Source of the DNA: Amblyornis subalaris
Lineage: Eukaryota; Chordata; Aves; Passeriformes; Ptilonorhynchidae
Length of the DNA: 64,000 nt
Reading direction: 5' to 3'
Assembly: GCA_018881555.1 (NCBI GenBank)
Contig: JACAXG010000028.1
Span: 1,460,006 to 1,524,005 of the forward strand
How positions within the stretch are numbered: the first letter of the stretch is position 1; each line of letters begins with the position of its first letter. Under the pieces are notes generated by a model, which saw only the letters and a list, made by a program, of their open reading frames with translations, did not search any database and had not been told where the DNA came from. This document shows, in pieces, positions 33,869 to 45,887 of the stretch. A program made the translations under genes and the position numbers.

Positions 33869-34530
33869 CCTGCACCGGCCCCTCTGATCCCGAGGCTCTC
33901 CCTGATCCATCCCCTGGGAGCCGCCTTGCACCAGGGAGCAGCTCCCCAGTTCCCAGCCTCCCTTCCCTTTGCAGCTGGAATGGGGGGAGCAGAGCCCAAT
34001 CCAGGGCCGCAAACTGGGGGTACTGGGGGTGATCCCAGCAGTTGCCTCACCCCCATCCCCAGGGATGAGGACGGGGACACTGGAGGGGGATGTCCCCCGC
34101 GTGGGGGGGCTGTGTTGGCTGCCAGCAGCAGGAGGGGGGATCTGGGAAATGCTCCTGTCAGCTCCAAACATCCCACCCTGCGCGGGGCCAGCAGCAAACA
34201 AGCTCCCANTGTCCTCCTGCTTTCCCGGAGCAGCCGGAGCTCCCGGCGCGGCGCCGGGGCAGCGACGCCTCTTGGCCTCCTGCCGCTCCCACAGCTCCAA
34301 ANGGCCCCGGATTTTCCCTCCCTTGCATTCAAAAAGGGAAAAAAAAGGGAAAATTGTTGTCCTGCAGCAGCTGCCAGAGCCAGGGGCTGGGAAGATTCCC
34401 CCCCCCCACATCCTAGGGACACAGAGCACATGAGGGTCCTGGAATTGGTTCCCTGGGTCCTGTGGAGTGGGTGATCCCACAGAACTGTGGGATCACAGCC
34501 TTGCTCCTGGCTGGGCTGGGGTTGGCTCTG
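33869..34530. other. Intronic sequence between CR1 copies
   Basis: GC-rich, no recognised exon or repeat family. A C run lies near 34400-34407 and an A-rich patch near 34335-34352. Confidence 0.3.
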
Positions 34531-34705
34531 GGACCATAGAATCCTGGAATGGTTTGGGTTGGAAGGGATCTTAAAGCCCATCCAGTGCCACCCCTGCCAT
34601 GGGCAGGGACACCTCCCNCTATCCCAGGCTGCTGTCCAGCCTGGCCTTGGACACTCCCAGGGATGGGGCAGCCACAGGAAGCTGTTCCTCTCTGCTGGGA
34701 TCGAT
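34531..34705 (-). mobile_element. CR1 LINE fragment, antisense
   Basis: CCATAGAATCCTGGAATGGT, AGGGATCTTAAAGCCCATCC, CTGCCATGGGCAGGGACACC and CAGCCTGGCCTTGGACACTC appear in order. The copy ends soon after GGGATGGGGCAGCCACAGG. Confidence 0.9.
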
Positions 34706-35373
34706 ATTCCTGTCAGGCTCCACATCCCCATCCATCATCCCTCTGCTCATCCATCAGCACCGGAGACTGAAGTGTCGAGCTGAGGATGGAACGTGGGGAT
34801 GCTGTGGGAGATGAGGGATAGAATCAACCTCCTGGCTGCTGGAATTGCTGGGATTTTGGTACAGGAAGCCACTCCCAGTGCTGGGAAAGTGGGGAAGCCG
34901 AGTGTCCACGGTCCCGTGCTGGGCTCTGGGGGAGTGAGGAGCCCATGGGAACATGGATTTGCCCGATCCCAGGTGGTTTTCCCCATTGGGAGGAGCACAC
35001 ACCGGTTGGGATGTGCTGGGACACTTGCTCATTGTTTTCCTTATGGAAAAGGCAGCGTGGGGACAAAACAACAGAGTCCCTGGAGACTGGGGCTTCCCTG
35101 GGATGTGGGGTCAGGATGTGGGATGGATATCTGACCCCCAGGACCCGGCAGAGTCCAGCCCCTGGCTCCAGGGAGGTCTCTCCTGCTTGGGAACAGGCTC
35201 AGCCTGGCATGGGGAACAGGGACACCCAAAGGGGTCTGCCCTGAGGGTAGCCTTTTGGGAAAGGCATTGAGGTTTTCCAGCTTCTCCAAAGGAGATTTAG
35301 GTGCAAAGGGTGTGTTTGTCATCCCTCCACAACGCTTCCCATCCGGAGCAACTGCTTTTCCCAGCAAAGCAGC

Positions 35374-35434
35374 TGGTGGGACTGGTGGGACTGGTGGGAC
35401 TGGTGGGACTGGTGGGACCGGTGGGACCGGTGTG
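35374..35434 (+). repeat. 9-bp GGTGGGACT tandem repeat
   Basis: About six copies of GGTGGGACT; the last two read GGTGGGACC. The + strand has GGG triplets at regular 9-base spacing. Confidence 0.92.
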
Positions 35435-35640
35435 GGCGGAGCTGCTGGCTCTGGGCTGTGCTGGAGTCGCTTTCCCTGGAGCTGTGGGCAGTGGTCGGGG
35501 TCCTGGCCACCACTCAGCTGCAGCTTTCCACGGAAATGTGCAAACTTCCTATTTTTGATTGTCCTTGTGCTCCATCCAATCCATCTGGAATGGGCCGGTG
35601 GGATCCGATGTGGCTGGGGCAGACGGGCAGGCAGCTGGAC

Positions 35641-35668
35641 CCACAGACAGACAGACAGACAGACAGAT
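35641..35668 (+). repeat. (ACAG)n microsatellite
   Basis: Six uninterrupted ACAG units after CCC and before ATGTGTG. Confidence 0.9.
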
Positions 35669-35942
35669 GTGTGACTGCTCAAGCCACTTTTCCTCAGGAA
35701 ACCANGCTAAAAATAAGCANAAATCCAGTTNTTTCCCACAAATAGCTCCGGTTGCCACAAACTGATGCTTTTCCAGTGAAAAAACCATTTTGTCAGAGAA
35801 TTCCCAGTGGTTCCTNCGGGAGGGAGGGAAGGAGGAAGGGAGCGCTGACATAGGATGGTTGGAACCCTCCATCTCCGTCACCCAGAGCTCACCCAGAGAT
35901 CTGGGAGCTGCCCATGGCTCAGGAAACTGGACAAACCTCTGG

Positions 35943-36070
35943 ATTGTGGAATTCCAGATGGGTTTGGCTTGGAGGGGGCCTCAAAGCCCACCCAGTCGCT
36001 CCCCCTGCCATTGGGACACCTTCCACNACCCCATATTGCTCCAAGCCCCNTCCAACCTCTCCTGGGCCAT
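35943..36070 (-). mobile_element. CR1 LINE fragment, antisense, degraded
   Basis: ATTGTGGAATTCCAGATGGG, GGGACACCTTCCACNACCCC and TTGCTCCAAGCCCC mark a reversed CR1 tail with several point changes. It ends inside the CCAACCTCTCCTGGGCC block. Confidence 0.75.
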
Positions 36071-38909
36071 TCCTGAGCCTTCCCACCATCTCCACAGCCC
36101 CTTTTTCCATGGCTGGAGGAACAGCTTTCCTTCTTTTCGCAGCAAAGTGCGTAATCCACCCCCGGCTCCCTCCTCAGGGGGGGATTTCCTTCTCCTGGGG
36201 ACCTGCTGAGCTGCAGAGCGAGGGGCAGGAGGCTCCCAGCAGCATCCCCGCAGCTGCTCCTCTCCCAGTTCCCTTCTCCCAGCTCCTGCCACTGGATGGG
36301 ATGGCACAGAGAAGTTTGGGAATGCTGGCTCCCATCCCTGCCGTGCTCCGGGCAGAGCTCCTTGCCAGGAAAGGAGGCTTTTTCTGATAGGAAAAAAACC
36401 CCAGCTAAATTTGTTTCCCATCTTCCCCCGGGCTGGGTTACAAATTCGACACAGATGGGAAATCTTTGTTGTTTCTGTGGAAAACTGGATGCATTTTCCA
36501 TCCCGACAAGAGCAGCATGACAGCATTGACCCGAGACAAACACCAAACCAGCCNAGTCCTGGCGTTTTGTCACTGGGGGAGGCAGGGGGACAGACGAGCT
36601 CCTTGAGCTGGGACGCACATGGGANGTGCTTGTGGAGAGCCAGGACCTGCTCCAGGGGGGACACAACAGCCCANTGTGGAGATGGTGACCAGGACAAGGG
36701 GATTTAGGCTGAAATTTTCCCTGTGAGCCCCCAGAGCCGAGGAGGAGGCTCTGAGCTGTGGCGTTGGGATGCAGACGTTTGGCTGATGGATGCTGGGGAG
36801 GGGGGACAAGGGGGTGGTTTGCTCTCACCTGGGGGCTTTTGGGGCCCCAAAACCTCTCTCCTTTGAGGTGCAATTATGGCTCCTTTGCCCTGCTGAGGTG
36901 GCAGTGGGGAGGGCTGGGCAGCCCTGGCTCCATCCCTGCATCCTTGCAGGGGACTCTCCCGAGGGGTCAGGGGTAACCGTCACCTTCGGATGGATGAACC
37001 TGGGGCCAGCCTGGGGCCCTGCAGAGCTGTTGCAGGTTCCAGGCCAGCAGGTTCCTGCCAGGGCCAGGCGGCAGCAGCCCCTCCATCCCCCGCCCGAGCT
37101 GTCAAAGGCATTNCAGCAGCACCGGGAAAATGGGAATGCCCGCACCCTCCGTGCCGGGGGACCGGGGCTCTGCCGCTGCTGCCTCAGCACATTTCAGCCC
37201 CTCCTGCCCGCGTGCAGCTGTGACATCGCTGTCCCCTCCTGTCCTGCCCTGGCACCCGGCCCTGGCCCCGGGGGTTTGTCCGAGCTCAGGTAATCGCACC
37301 AATGCGGGGCTTTCCCTCCCTCGGGCCAACCCCCACAGCTCTGGCATCGCTTTGGGATGTTCCTGGAGCTGCTGCTGGCCAGACAGGGCNGGGCTGGTTC
37401 AGTGGTGAGGGCACTGCTGGCCCTGTCCCCCCCAAGAGCACCTCCTGCCCAGCCCCCGCTGCTGGCAGTGGGTGCCCAGCACCGCAGGGTCTTGGTGCTG
37501 GGGGGCACAGGGTGTCCCCAAACAGGGGATGCTCCCGGCAGGATGGAATGGAGGGAAGGNGAATTGGGGCAGAGCGAGGCACCGGCTCAGTTCTCCTCCT
37601 TTGNGGGGCTGGCGAGGGGGATCCCCTTCACTGGGGGACTGAGGCGCGCAGTCACCAGNGATCCCGGTGTTCCCGAATTCCTTTGTGGATCCGGCCAGGA
37701 GAGCTTAAAACTGCCACTGGGAACAGTGCTGCTGGATCCCCACGGCCGCGCTGCCAAGCTCAGCCCCGGCTCCAGCTGACGAGCGAGGGCTGATTTATGC
37801 NTGCTGAGGTAGAAAGGAGGCAGTTCTGGAAGCGCTGCGGAACGGCTCGGGCTTGGTTGGAAGCTGAAGTTCCAAGCAGGGATTCAGGCAGGACTCGGTG
37901 CTTGTTCAGCAGGGAAGAGCCAGACTGGGGAAGCGTTTTTGCAGGAGCCTCCATGGGATGCAGGCATGGATCAGCACGTGGAGCTGGGGGAGTTGCTCTG
38001 AGGGCAGGGATGGGCTCACCCCTCGCTCAGAGCATCTTTGATTTCTTAGCACCAGATCCAACCACGATTAATTCCTCCCCAAAATGCATCCAAACCTTGG
38101 TGACAGCAGGACCTGGAGGCCGTGCCATGTGGCATCCCAGCCCAGAAAGTTCCAAATGCTCATTTTTGTCCATTTAAAAGAGGAGAACCTGTATAAACGT
38201 CTTGAAAATGTTGGAATGAGCTCTGTTAAAAATTAAGGGCTGGGGGGATCTTTCCTATGCCCTGAAAGGTTTTGGGGAGGCCCTTCCTCATCCCCCCGCC
38301 CAGAGGGATGGCTGCGCAGGAAGAGGGCGAGGAACGGGACGCAGAGGGGACAGCCGGGGCCCAGCCAGCCCTGCCCCTGGTGGCCTTGTGGCGACCATCT
38401 GGAGAGCCGGGCAGGCGCTTCCCCGCGCGGGGCCGGGCTCGGCGGCGCGGCCGCCCCATCCTGAGATCAAATAAGCGCGAAGGCCCTGAAATCATCGCCG
38501 GCTCCGGCACCGCCGCGCTGCCTCGCCCGCAGCTGCCGCTCCGCGCGGGGCGGCTGGCCGTGGGCCACCAGCGGCAGCGGCCGCCTCTGGCAGACACGTG
38601 CGGGTTCCTCCTTCCTCCCTTCCTTCCTCCCTCGCGGGCTCCCGCTGCTCCCGCACCTGCGGCGGGGCCGGGATCGGGATGTGGCACGTGGGGCTGGCAG
38701 GACGGGCAGGAATGCCGGGGGTGCCCCTCGCCTGCACCCCGGGATGGGGCAGGGAGGGATCCCAGGGCCCCATCGCCGCAGAGGGTCCTGCCCCCCGCAC
38801 TGTGTCCCGGTTAATTCATTAGTCTGGGCTAATTAGCGGAGAGCTTGCGGCTCAGGGAGCGCTGCCNGTGGGTTGCCTATCCCACGGGATGTGGCAGCGA
38901 GGGGATGGA
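36071..38909. other. Intronic sequence with a CpG-rich island
   Basis: No exon is recognised in 36071-38300. The CpG-rich section at 38310-38650 is listed separately. 38800-38860 holds GTTAATTCATTAGTCTGGGC, a TAAT-rich piece of conserved-element texture. Confidence 0.3.
38310..38650. promoter_or_regulatory. Second intronic CpG-rich island
   Basis: CpG is dense from about 38320, with CGCGGGGCCGGGCTCGGCGG near 38427 and GCGGGGCGGCTGG near 38545. An ATCAAATAAGCGCGAAGGCC piece sits in the middle (38465-38484). It may be an alternative or antisense promoter, or an orphan island. A 180-codon frame crosses it on the + strand but resembles no family I know. Confidence 0.35.
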
Positions 38910-39112
38910 TGCACTCNGAATGGCAGTGANAGGACAAGGGGGAATGGCTTCANGCAGACAGGGCAGGGTTAGGTGGGATACTGGGAAGGAATTCCTGGCT
39001 GGGAGGGTGAGGAGGCCCCGGCACAGGGTGCCCAGGGAAGCTGTGGCTGCCCCATCCCNGGAAGTGTCCAAGGCCAGGTTGGACCANCCTGGGATAGTGG
39101 GAGGTGTCCCTT
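38910..39112 (+). mobile_element. CR1 LINE fragment, sense
   Basis: GACAAGGGGGAATGGCTTCA, GGGTTAGGTGGGATACTGGG, CCGGCACAGGGTGCCCAGGG and GAAGTGTCCAAGGCCAGGTT lie in order. It is cut off after GGGATAGTGGGAGGTGTCCC, so the final 3' tip is missing. It carries several single Ns. Confidence 0.88.
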
Positions 39113-42100
39113 CCTTATCCTTTTGCTCAACCAAGCATTAGGAAGTGGAAGAATTCCTTTTTCTGCTGCCCATGTAACTTTAAACCTGAAAAAAACCTAT
39201 GATTTTTGTGACTTTTTTATGTCTTTCCTGTGCTCTCCTCCATCAAGGTGGGAAACCAGGAAGGACCAGCCCATTGCTGTGAGGGGTAATTCAGTGAGAA
39301 CCAATAAGTGTGTTTTTGTTTGTTTTTTTTATTTGTAATTGAAAACAAAGATTTTAGACATACTTAGAGTGGTCTCAGGGATTTTTTTCTGGGTTTTCTT
39401 GGGGGATAGTCAGGATTAGTGGAGTCCCCTTCCCTCTCCAGCAGCTCTAAGAGCAATTTTTCCTTATTTCTTGGCGCTCCCAAGGATCCCAGTTACCAGG
39501 GGGATAAAATCTGTCACCAGTGTCTGCGCTGCAGGTTCAGGAGGGTAATTTGTGTTTCCCCCCGCTCAGACAGCAGGTCAGGTCATAAAGCACCAGATCC
39601 ACGGGGAGGGGAGAGGCTGTTTCAAGGCTGCTTGTGCTGAAAGGTGCAATAATCCGCCGGATTACTTTCCGGGGGAGCTGCAGGAAAATTTACTGCCTTG
39701 GAAAGGGATTATCCCAGCNCTGCTGCCAGCGGATTTCTTCCCTTTCTTCCCTAAGAGGAAGGAAGCTTTTCATTGAATTCCTGCTGCTCCAGCCCGCGGG
39801 AGCCGCTCCCCCCAACCACCGCTGGGAAGGGAGGAAATCGTTCGGACAGTGCCGGGTTTTGTCCTGGTCTCCCCTCTCAGGGGGGAGAGGGAAACGGGAG
39901 CCTGGGTTGGAATTCGGATGGAGTTCACAGGTGAGCAGAGCCTGAAGGTGCTGAGCTGGTGGAGGGGGTCGAGTTTGCTCCAGAGGGATAAAGGGGGAGG
40001 AATGAACAGGAGCAGGGATAAATCCTCTCTGGTCCAGCTCCAGCGCCATCTCCCCAAGCTCCAGCTGCAGGAACAGGCTTGGCACCAGGAGCCACGAGCA
40101 CTCCAGCCCCAAGCAAGTGGGGACCAAGCCCAAGTGCCCTCATCCCCCATCCCAATCCGAGAGCGGAGCTGGCGCAGCTTCCCAGGCTGGAGCTCAGGGC
40201 CGCTCCTGCCCCGAGTTCCCAAGTCCTTCAGCAATGCCCCCCCCGGGGCTGGGGCTTGGCAGGGGCGTTGGGGGGGGTTGGTTTTGTTTGATTTCCTTCC
40301 CCCGCGAGGCAGGAGGGGGGGGCTGGGGCAGCCCAGCCCTTTAATTGTGTGCAATGAAGGCTGACAGTGCCGAGGCGCAGCCTTTAAAAGGGGTACTGAA
40401 CCTTTAATTCCTGAATAAATCATCTCCAGTCTGCTGCTCCTTCATCTGCAAGCTGTTTGAGCGGGATCCACGGGCGCTGCTGGGAAGGGTCATTTGGAGA
40501 TCAGAGCCCTCGATTGACCCGGGGCACAGGCAGGACACCTGCCACAGGCCGTCCCTCGGCCCCGAGCCGGGAATCAAAGGGACGCTGGGGAGCCGGCCAG
40601 GGGAAGGGATTTCTAATTGCTGCCACGCAGAGGGGCTTCATTCCAGAGGGACGGATGGAGAGCTGTGAGTGCCCCTGGCATCCCTGTCCTCACTGAAAAG
40701 CAGCCCCAGCCCGGTGTCCCGCTGTGGCTGGGCTTGTGCCAGCCCCCAGCTCCCGTTTTCTGAAGGGTTTTGGGGGATTCAGTGTCCCACCATGGCTGGG
40801 CACGTGTCAACTCCCATTTTGCTGATTTTTTGGGGGGGATTCAGTGTGCCACCAAGGCTGGGCATGTTCCATCCCCCATTTTCTGAAGCGTTTTTGAGGA
40901 TTCATGGAGCTGTTCTCTTTCCCACCTGTTTTCACCCAAGCGGTGGCTTCAGCTGCTTTTTCACCAAAGGCTGTTGAAAATCCCTGCGCGTTTGTTGCGT
41001 CCNGGGAACGCGAGGCTGGCTTTGGAGCAGGTGCCCCTCGTGCTGCTGAGGGCTGCAGGCAGCACCATCCTGTTATTCCTTCTCTGGGCGAGCTCCAGAG
41101 GGGGGAAATGTCCCTGTGGACTGTGGGNTGCCCAGAGCTCGTGTCTGTAGCCGTGGGCGATGATTCCATGAGGNAACAGGAATCCCAGGGTGCTCTTTNG
41201 GGACCCCGGCAGGGAGCAGGGGTCTCAGGGTGGCCGTGGCTTCGTGCCATGGCCAAGGGACAGTGACCCCATATACTGTAGGTCCACAATGAAGAAGAAT
41301 GAGGAGGGGCCGTCTCCAAACCCCATGAAGAGACCAAACAGCCTCTTCTCCGGTGCAAGGAAGGAGCTGTGCCCTGATCTAAGCTGATTCCTGCTCTCCA
41401 TAATCCCATGCATTCGCCGGAGCCCTTTCACCCTAACGACCCGGCTGGAAGAACCATGCATGGAAAACACCCTCCAGGGCCTGGAGCTACCCCTGATTGC
41501 AGCCTCTGGCCCTCCACACGGGCAGGATGGCCACAGAAATGCGATGGAAGCGCCGGGTTGGGATGTGTGGGAGCTGGAGGGGATTCGGGGACTGTGGGGT
41601 TGGGGAGGACACGGCCTTTTCCTCAACTTCCTGCCAGGGATCTTGGGGTACAAGGGGNTCTGGGGGATTTTGTGGATGGGAAAGGCAGCCGCGTTTCCCA
41701 GCCGGCCCCGGTCCCTGCGGGGGTTAATAACCGGGTGTCGGGTGACTGCTGAAAGCGGCCGCGCCATTAGAAATGCAAATTTTGGCTCCGGCTTCTCCCC
41801 TTGCCTTCGCTCCGCATCTCCCAGATCTTGATGCCACGTCAAACACAAACCTCCCCGGCTCCTGGCCCTACCCGGAGCCCCCCACAGACCCCAGAGCTGC
41901 NTCCCCCCTGTTCTGCAGCCCCACAGGTGGGGGAACCCCTCGGGAAGGGTTTGGGGGCTCACACCCTCCAGGGACCAGCTATGGCACATCCATCGCATTT
42001 TCCTCCTCCTCTGAGCCTCTTTATCCACCCGAATCCCAACGCAGGGACCCTGTCTCCTGTGATCTGGTGGTGGGAGAGCTCTGGGGTCCTTTTGTGGCCT

Positions 42101-42244
42101 GGAGACCCCCCAGTCGTGGTCCTGCGCTGTTGCTCAGTGGGGCGAGGGGGTGCTGGGGGGAATTNGGAGATTCTGGGGGGCAGGAGGCGACTCTGGGGAT
42201 GCTCCAGCTGGGAGCACGACCCGGGCAAACCTCCTGGATGTTTC
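39113..42244. other. Intronic sequence, no exon recognised
   Basis: Mixed composition. 40335-40440 contains AGCCCTTTAATTGTGTGCAA and CCTTTAAAAGGGGTACTGAA, which look like possible regulatory sequence. 39300-39380 is T-rich. No transposon is recognised. Confidence 0.3.
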
Positions 42245-42660
42245 ATGTATCCAACCGTAATTAGGAGCAAAAGGGCAGAGGGGTGCAAAGGAGCATTAAT
42301 AAATTATCTGCCGCGTTGTTAATTGACGGGTCTCAGCCAGCCCGCGGTGGAGCCCAGGGCTCGGCTCCCCTTCCAGGCGCATGGCAGCCTTGTTACTGCC
42401 GTCATTAGCATATTCAGGCCTCCCTGCTTAAAGCCAATTAGCTCGCGGCCAGGCCTGATTGGGAAGCCGCGGCCTCATTTGCACATTTTTGAATTGGTGA
42501 AAGAATCAAAAATAATGGGGGCAGCTCGGGGCTGGGGAGCGCTGGGGGGGCTCTGCCGGCTGGGGGGCACCGGCAGGACCCGCTGCCTCCTCCGAGGGGG
42601 CGGCGGGGATGGAGAGCGGGAATATCCCAGTAATTAGGAGCAAAAAGGAACACGGGCTAA
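42245..42660. promoter_or_regulatory. Candidate intronic enhancer with duplicated TAATTA motif
   Basis: The exact 16-mer GTAATTAGGAGCAAAA occurs at 42257-42272 and again at 42630-42645. Between them lie GCATTAATAAATTATCTGCC, GTTAATTGACGGG, GTCATTAGCATATTCAGGCC, AAGCCAATTAGCTCGCGGCC and CATTTGCACATTTTTGAATT. The TAATTA cores are typical homeodomain sites. The block is free of repeats and CR1. Confidence 0.4.
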
Positions 42661-43554
42661 TTTGGTCCCGGGCGGCTTGGGGAGTTCATCCTTCCCGGCT
42701 CATCCTGCCCTGCTCAGCCGACTGCGCCCCGCGCTGGTTCAACAGATGCCCGCTCATCCCCCCGGGAACAGGAGGTCATGGAAGGGGCTGGGATGGGGGT
42801 AAGCACGGCTGCCCACCCCGTTTTGGGGTGCCCCAGCAGTGGGAGCTCCCNGGCAGAGCCGGGAGCAGGGATACGGGGCTGGATCTGCCCTTCCTGACAT
42901 CCCACCCGCTCCCTGCCTTCTCACACCTTTACCCCAGCGAAGGTGCCGCAATTGGAGCTGCCTGGAAGGAAAAGGCCGCGATCTCCCGAGTTTCCAGAGC
43001 TGGTTCCAGTTTAACAGCGTCAGAGCTGCCGTGGGGGCACAAAGGCAGCCTTGTCCCGGGTGAGATAAGCCCGAGGGACGATTCATATGCAGATCTGGGT
43101 GGTACCGGGTGTCTGCGGCAGAGGATAAATCTGGCCCGGGCCTTGGCCCCCTCTCCCNGTTCCAAACTCTTTGGCGTTCACACAACAGCGGTTCTGTCCC
43201 CCAGCGAGCCCCGGCCCGGCTCCCTGTCACCCTGCCCGCGGGGGAGGGGTCCCCTGGGGTCCCCTGGTGTCCCCTGCCCGGGCTGGGGATGGGGGAGCGG
43301 AGCTGTCACCTCGCTAAGCTGGGCTGGTTTTGTCCCCAGCGTCCTGTGGTCCATCTCAGTGCCTTGAAAGAGTCAGTTTCTTTGCCCTGCAGAAGGCTCT
43401 CAACCGTGTCCCCCTTCCAGCAGAAATCCCCTCCTTTCATTCCTTTTGTCCGGGGTTTTTTGTTGGGACTCATTTTCTAAAAATAATGATGGAGATAGGT
43501 TTTCCTCCCCCCCTCCCCTTTTTTCTCTTTTTGGTGTAACATAGACCCTGCAAG

Positions 43555-43672
43555 CCCTGACCCCATGGCACCCCTCACCCTGACCCCGTGGCACCCCTCA
43601 CCCTGACCCCATGGCACCCCTCACCCTGACCCCGTGCCACCCCTCACCCTGACCCCGTGGCACCCATCACCC
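43555..43672 (+). repeat. 23-bp minisatellite, CCCTGACCCC core
   Basis: Five head-to-tail copies of CCCTGACCCCATGGCACCCC plus TCA. The units alternate between CCATGG and CCGTGG, consistent with CpG decay. The final copy drifts into CACCCATCACCCCATG. Confidence 0.93.
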
Positions 43673-43805
43673 CATGCCTGTGGTTGATCTGGGGTTCTGG
43701 GATCTCCCATCATGCCCCTGGCTCAGGCCGGACCTGTATCCATGGAAAAGATTCTGCCTGGCGTTTCAGAGAGGATGAACTGCAGGCAGAGCCTTTCCTG
43801 CTCTC

Positions 43806-43880
43806 CTGGTTTGGGCTGGGATAGAGTTAATTTTCCTCTGCCAAGGGTGATAACTCAGGGATGCTTTGGGCTGGAGACGT
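43806..43880 (+). mobile_element. Fragment resembling an avian endogenous retroviral LTR
   Basis: GGGCTGGGATAGAGTTAATT followed by TTCCTCTGCC and TAACTCAGGGATGCTTTGGG resembles the start of a common avian ERVL-type LTR as I remember it. Only about 75 bases can be matched and no coding part, primer-binding site or partner LTR is present. It is a decayed scrap. Confidence 0.4.
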
Positions 43881-44039
43881 ATTTATCTCCTGAGAGCGCA
43901 TCCCTTGCTGCTCTCAGCTCGGTGCTGGGAGGAGTTCTGCTCCAAAAATCATCCAGAGTTGGGGANTCATGAACCAATTAACTCCGGAAAGTGATGTTGG
44001 CCCGGTTTTTGAAGTCTGCTTTGATTCCCTGCCTGCTCT

Positions 44040-44570
44040 GGCTGTTCATCAGTATTTAATGCAGCTTTCTGCATTTTTATCATCGTTNTATCTGCTGTAA
44101 TTTATTGTGTGTTACCTCAACGGAGGAAACATTTTCACGTGTTGAATGTTTCCACCTAGGAAATCCCAGCTCCGATGCCTCTCAAGTGCCAGTTGCTTTA
44201 TTAATTAAAAATGAAAATTTATCAGCTTAATAGAGAGGTAAAAGAGTTTTATCCCTCCCCGTGGGCACAGAGTCTCCTCTGGAAATCCCAGTTCCTTCCC
44301 AGGCTCCCCCACCGCAGTGCCGGGTACCTGCAGGCACTGCTTGGCATTCCCACGGCGCTCGCTTANGGTCAATGGGAATTAACGGTAAATTTAATTAAAG
44401 TTCCTAATGTTTGTGCTAAAGTGGAGCATAACAAAGCCTGCTCTGCTCTTTGCCAGTTTCAGCCAGATCTGGAGGGAGCCGGGCGTTATCAATAATTAAC
44501 CGCGGTAATTTAGGGGGAAGTATTAGGGAGTTAATGAACATGTGAACGGCGTAATTATCCTGCAAGGAGC
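44040..44570. promoter_or_regulatory. Candidate intronic conserved noncoding block
   Basis: AT-rich unique sequence with many TAAT cores: CTGTAATTTATTGTGTGTTA, TTTATTAATTAAAAATG, GGTAAATTTAATTAAAG, TTATCAATAATTAACCGCGG and CGTAATTATCCTGC. It ends about 2.4 kb before exon 2. The motif mix suits homeodomain factors. There is no repeat or exon. Confidence 0.38.
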
Positions 44571-45017
44571 TGGGAGCGCTCGAGCTGCTGAGGAAGAGGA
44601 GGTGCTGCACGATCAAGCGCTTGGAGGCCGCTGTTCCCGACACGATCCCGGGATGTTGGGACGCCTGGGATGGGGCACTTCAGGGGTTGAAGGTCCCCGC
44701 NCCCCACCACGGGCACAGGAGCCACTGCCCAGCTGGGAGTCCCTGTCCCAGTGTGGGCTTTCATTAAAAATCCTGTTAATTACAGTTTAATTAAGCCGTG
44801 GACGGTGTGGTTGGTGTTAATTAAAGGAGGTGCAGCTCCCCCGTGCTGGGAAGCCCTGGGATGGGTGCAGGGAGGGTGCTGGGATTGCTGGGTCCTGGTG
44901 GCTCCTGGGGCTCCCTCTGCCCCACAGACCCCTGAGGGATGCCCTTGGCACTTCGGGGCTCAGCCTGGCCCTCGATGTCCCTCTGGAAGAAGAAGAGGGG
45001 GATAAGAGAGGTTTTCC

Positions 45018-45075
45018 AGAGGNGTTTTGGCTGCCNCATCCCTGGAAGTGTCCNAGGCCAGGGTGTGGTTTAACG
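45018..45075 (+). mobile_element. CR1 LINE scrap, sense
   Basis: Only CCAGAGG, GGCTGCC, CATCCCTGGAAGTGTCC and AGGCCAGG remain, interrupted by three Ns. It is the core of the CR1 3' region. Confidence 0.6.
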
Positions 45076-45886
45076 TGGATTCTCCAGGGTCTCCAATCAC
45101 GTNATCCCAAGGGTTTCCTGTTGATAATAAACAATTTATTGCCCTCTGAGGAGAGGGATTGGTTCGGGCCCTAAACCCACATTTGCTGAGAGGGTTGGGG
45201 TCGGGTGAGGACGAGGAAGGAGCCGTTCTGCTGCGCAGAAATCCCGGTGGCATCCAGGGAAGCACCACAGGGATGTCTCAGGAGAAGCTGCACGAAGCAG
45301 CCTGGAAAACCCTGTGGCACTTTCTGAGTGGAATTAAAGTTAAGGATCCTTGGCTGGCAGGGAAGCCCAAGCAGGAGGGTGGAGCTGCACTCCCAGTGCA
45401 TCCGGAGCTGTGCCGTGGGGTTTTCCTTGGTTCTGGNCAAGGACAGGGAGGGGACAAGCGTAAGGGTCCAATCTTGGTTTGGGAAGCTGCTTCCCAGCAG
45501 GAATTCTGTCAGTCAGCCTCTCTGGTAAGCGCTGTTATTTGGGGTGGGGGGGNGAAAGGTGCTGGAAAGGATGGGAAAAGCAGCCATGGCTGTCCTGGAA
45601 TTCATGATCCTTGAAGGGCATCCCACTGGTGCCAAACAGAGGGGCTGTGCTGCCAGGTGGGGACACCAGGGACAAGAAGTGGCTCTAAAAACGCTGGCAC
45701 TGTGCAAAAATGAAAATAAAAGGGGGGGGGAAGCCACAAGTGGGAGCTGTGGGGGCCCAGCTCGCAAATGCTTTTAATAAAGTGTTCTTTCCTGCGTCCA
45801 GGGGAAGCATCCCAGAAACCTCAAGCTTTTCCCATTACATAAGGAACAGATGCTGCTGGGCAGAGCCCCGACTTCCCCCCAGCACA

Positions 45887-45887
<1 letters not shown>

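Larger units (their letters stand above)
34706..35942. other. Intronic sequence with two simple repeats
   Basis: No exon is recognised. Two tandem repeats inside it are listed separately. 35500-35580 and 35700-35800 are AT-richer without a clear motif. Confidence 0.3.
42661..44039. other. Intronic GC-rich sequence with a minisatellite and an LTR scrap
   Basis: No exon is recognised. A 23-bp minisatellite and a fragment resembling an avian LTR are listed separately. A pyrimidine-rich run lies at 43500-43530. Confidence 0.3.

Noticed and set aside
39480..39560. Cys-rich peptide KICHQCLRCRF, reminiscent of a CDCA7-type zinc finger
   Set aside because: Only one short motif, no further zinc-binding residues in the right spacing, and no exon borders.
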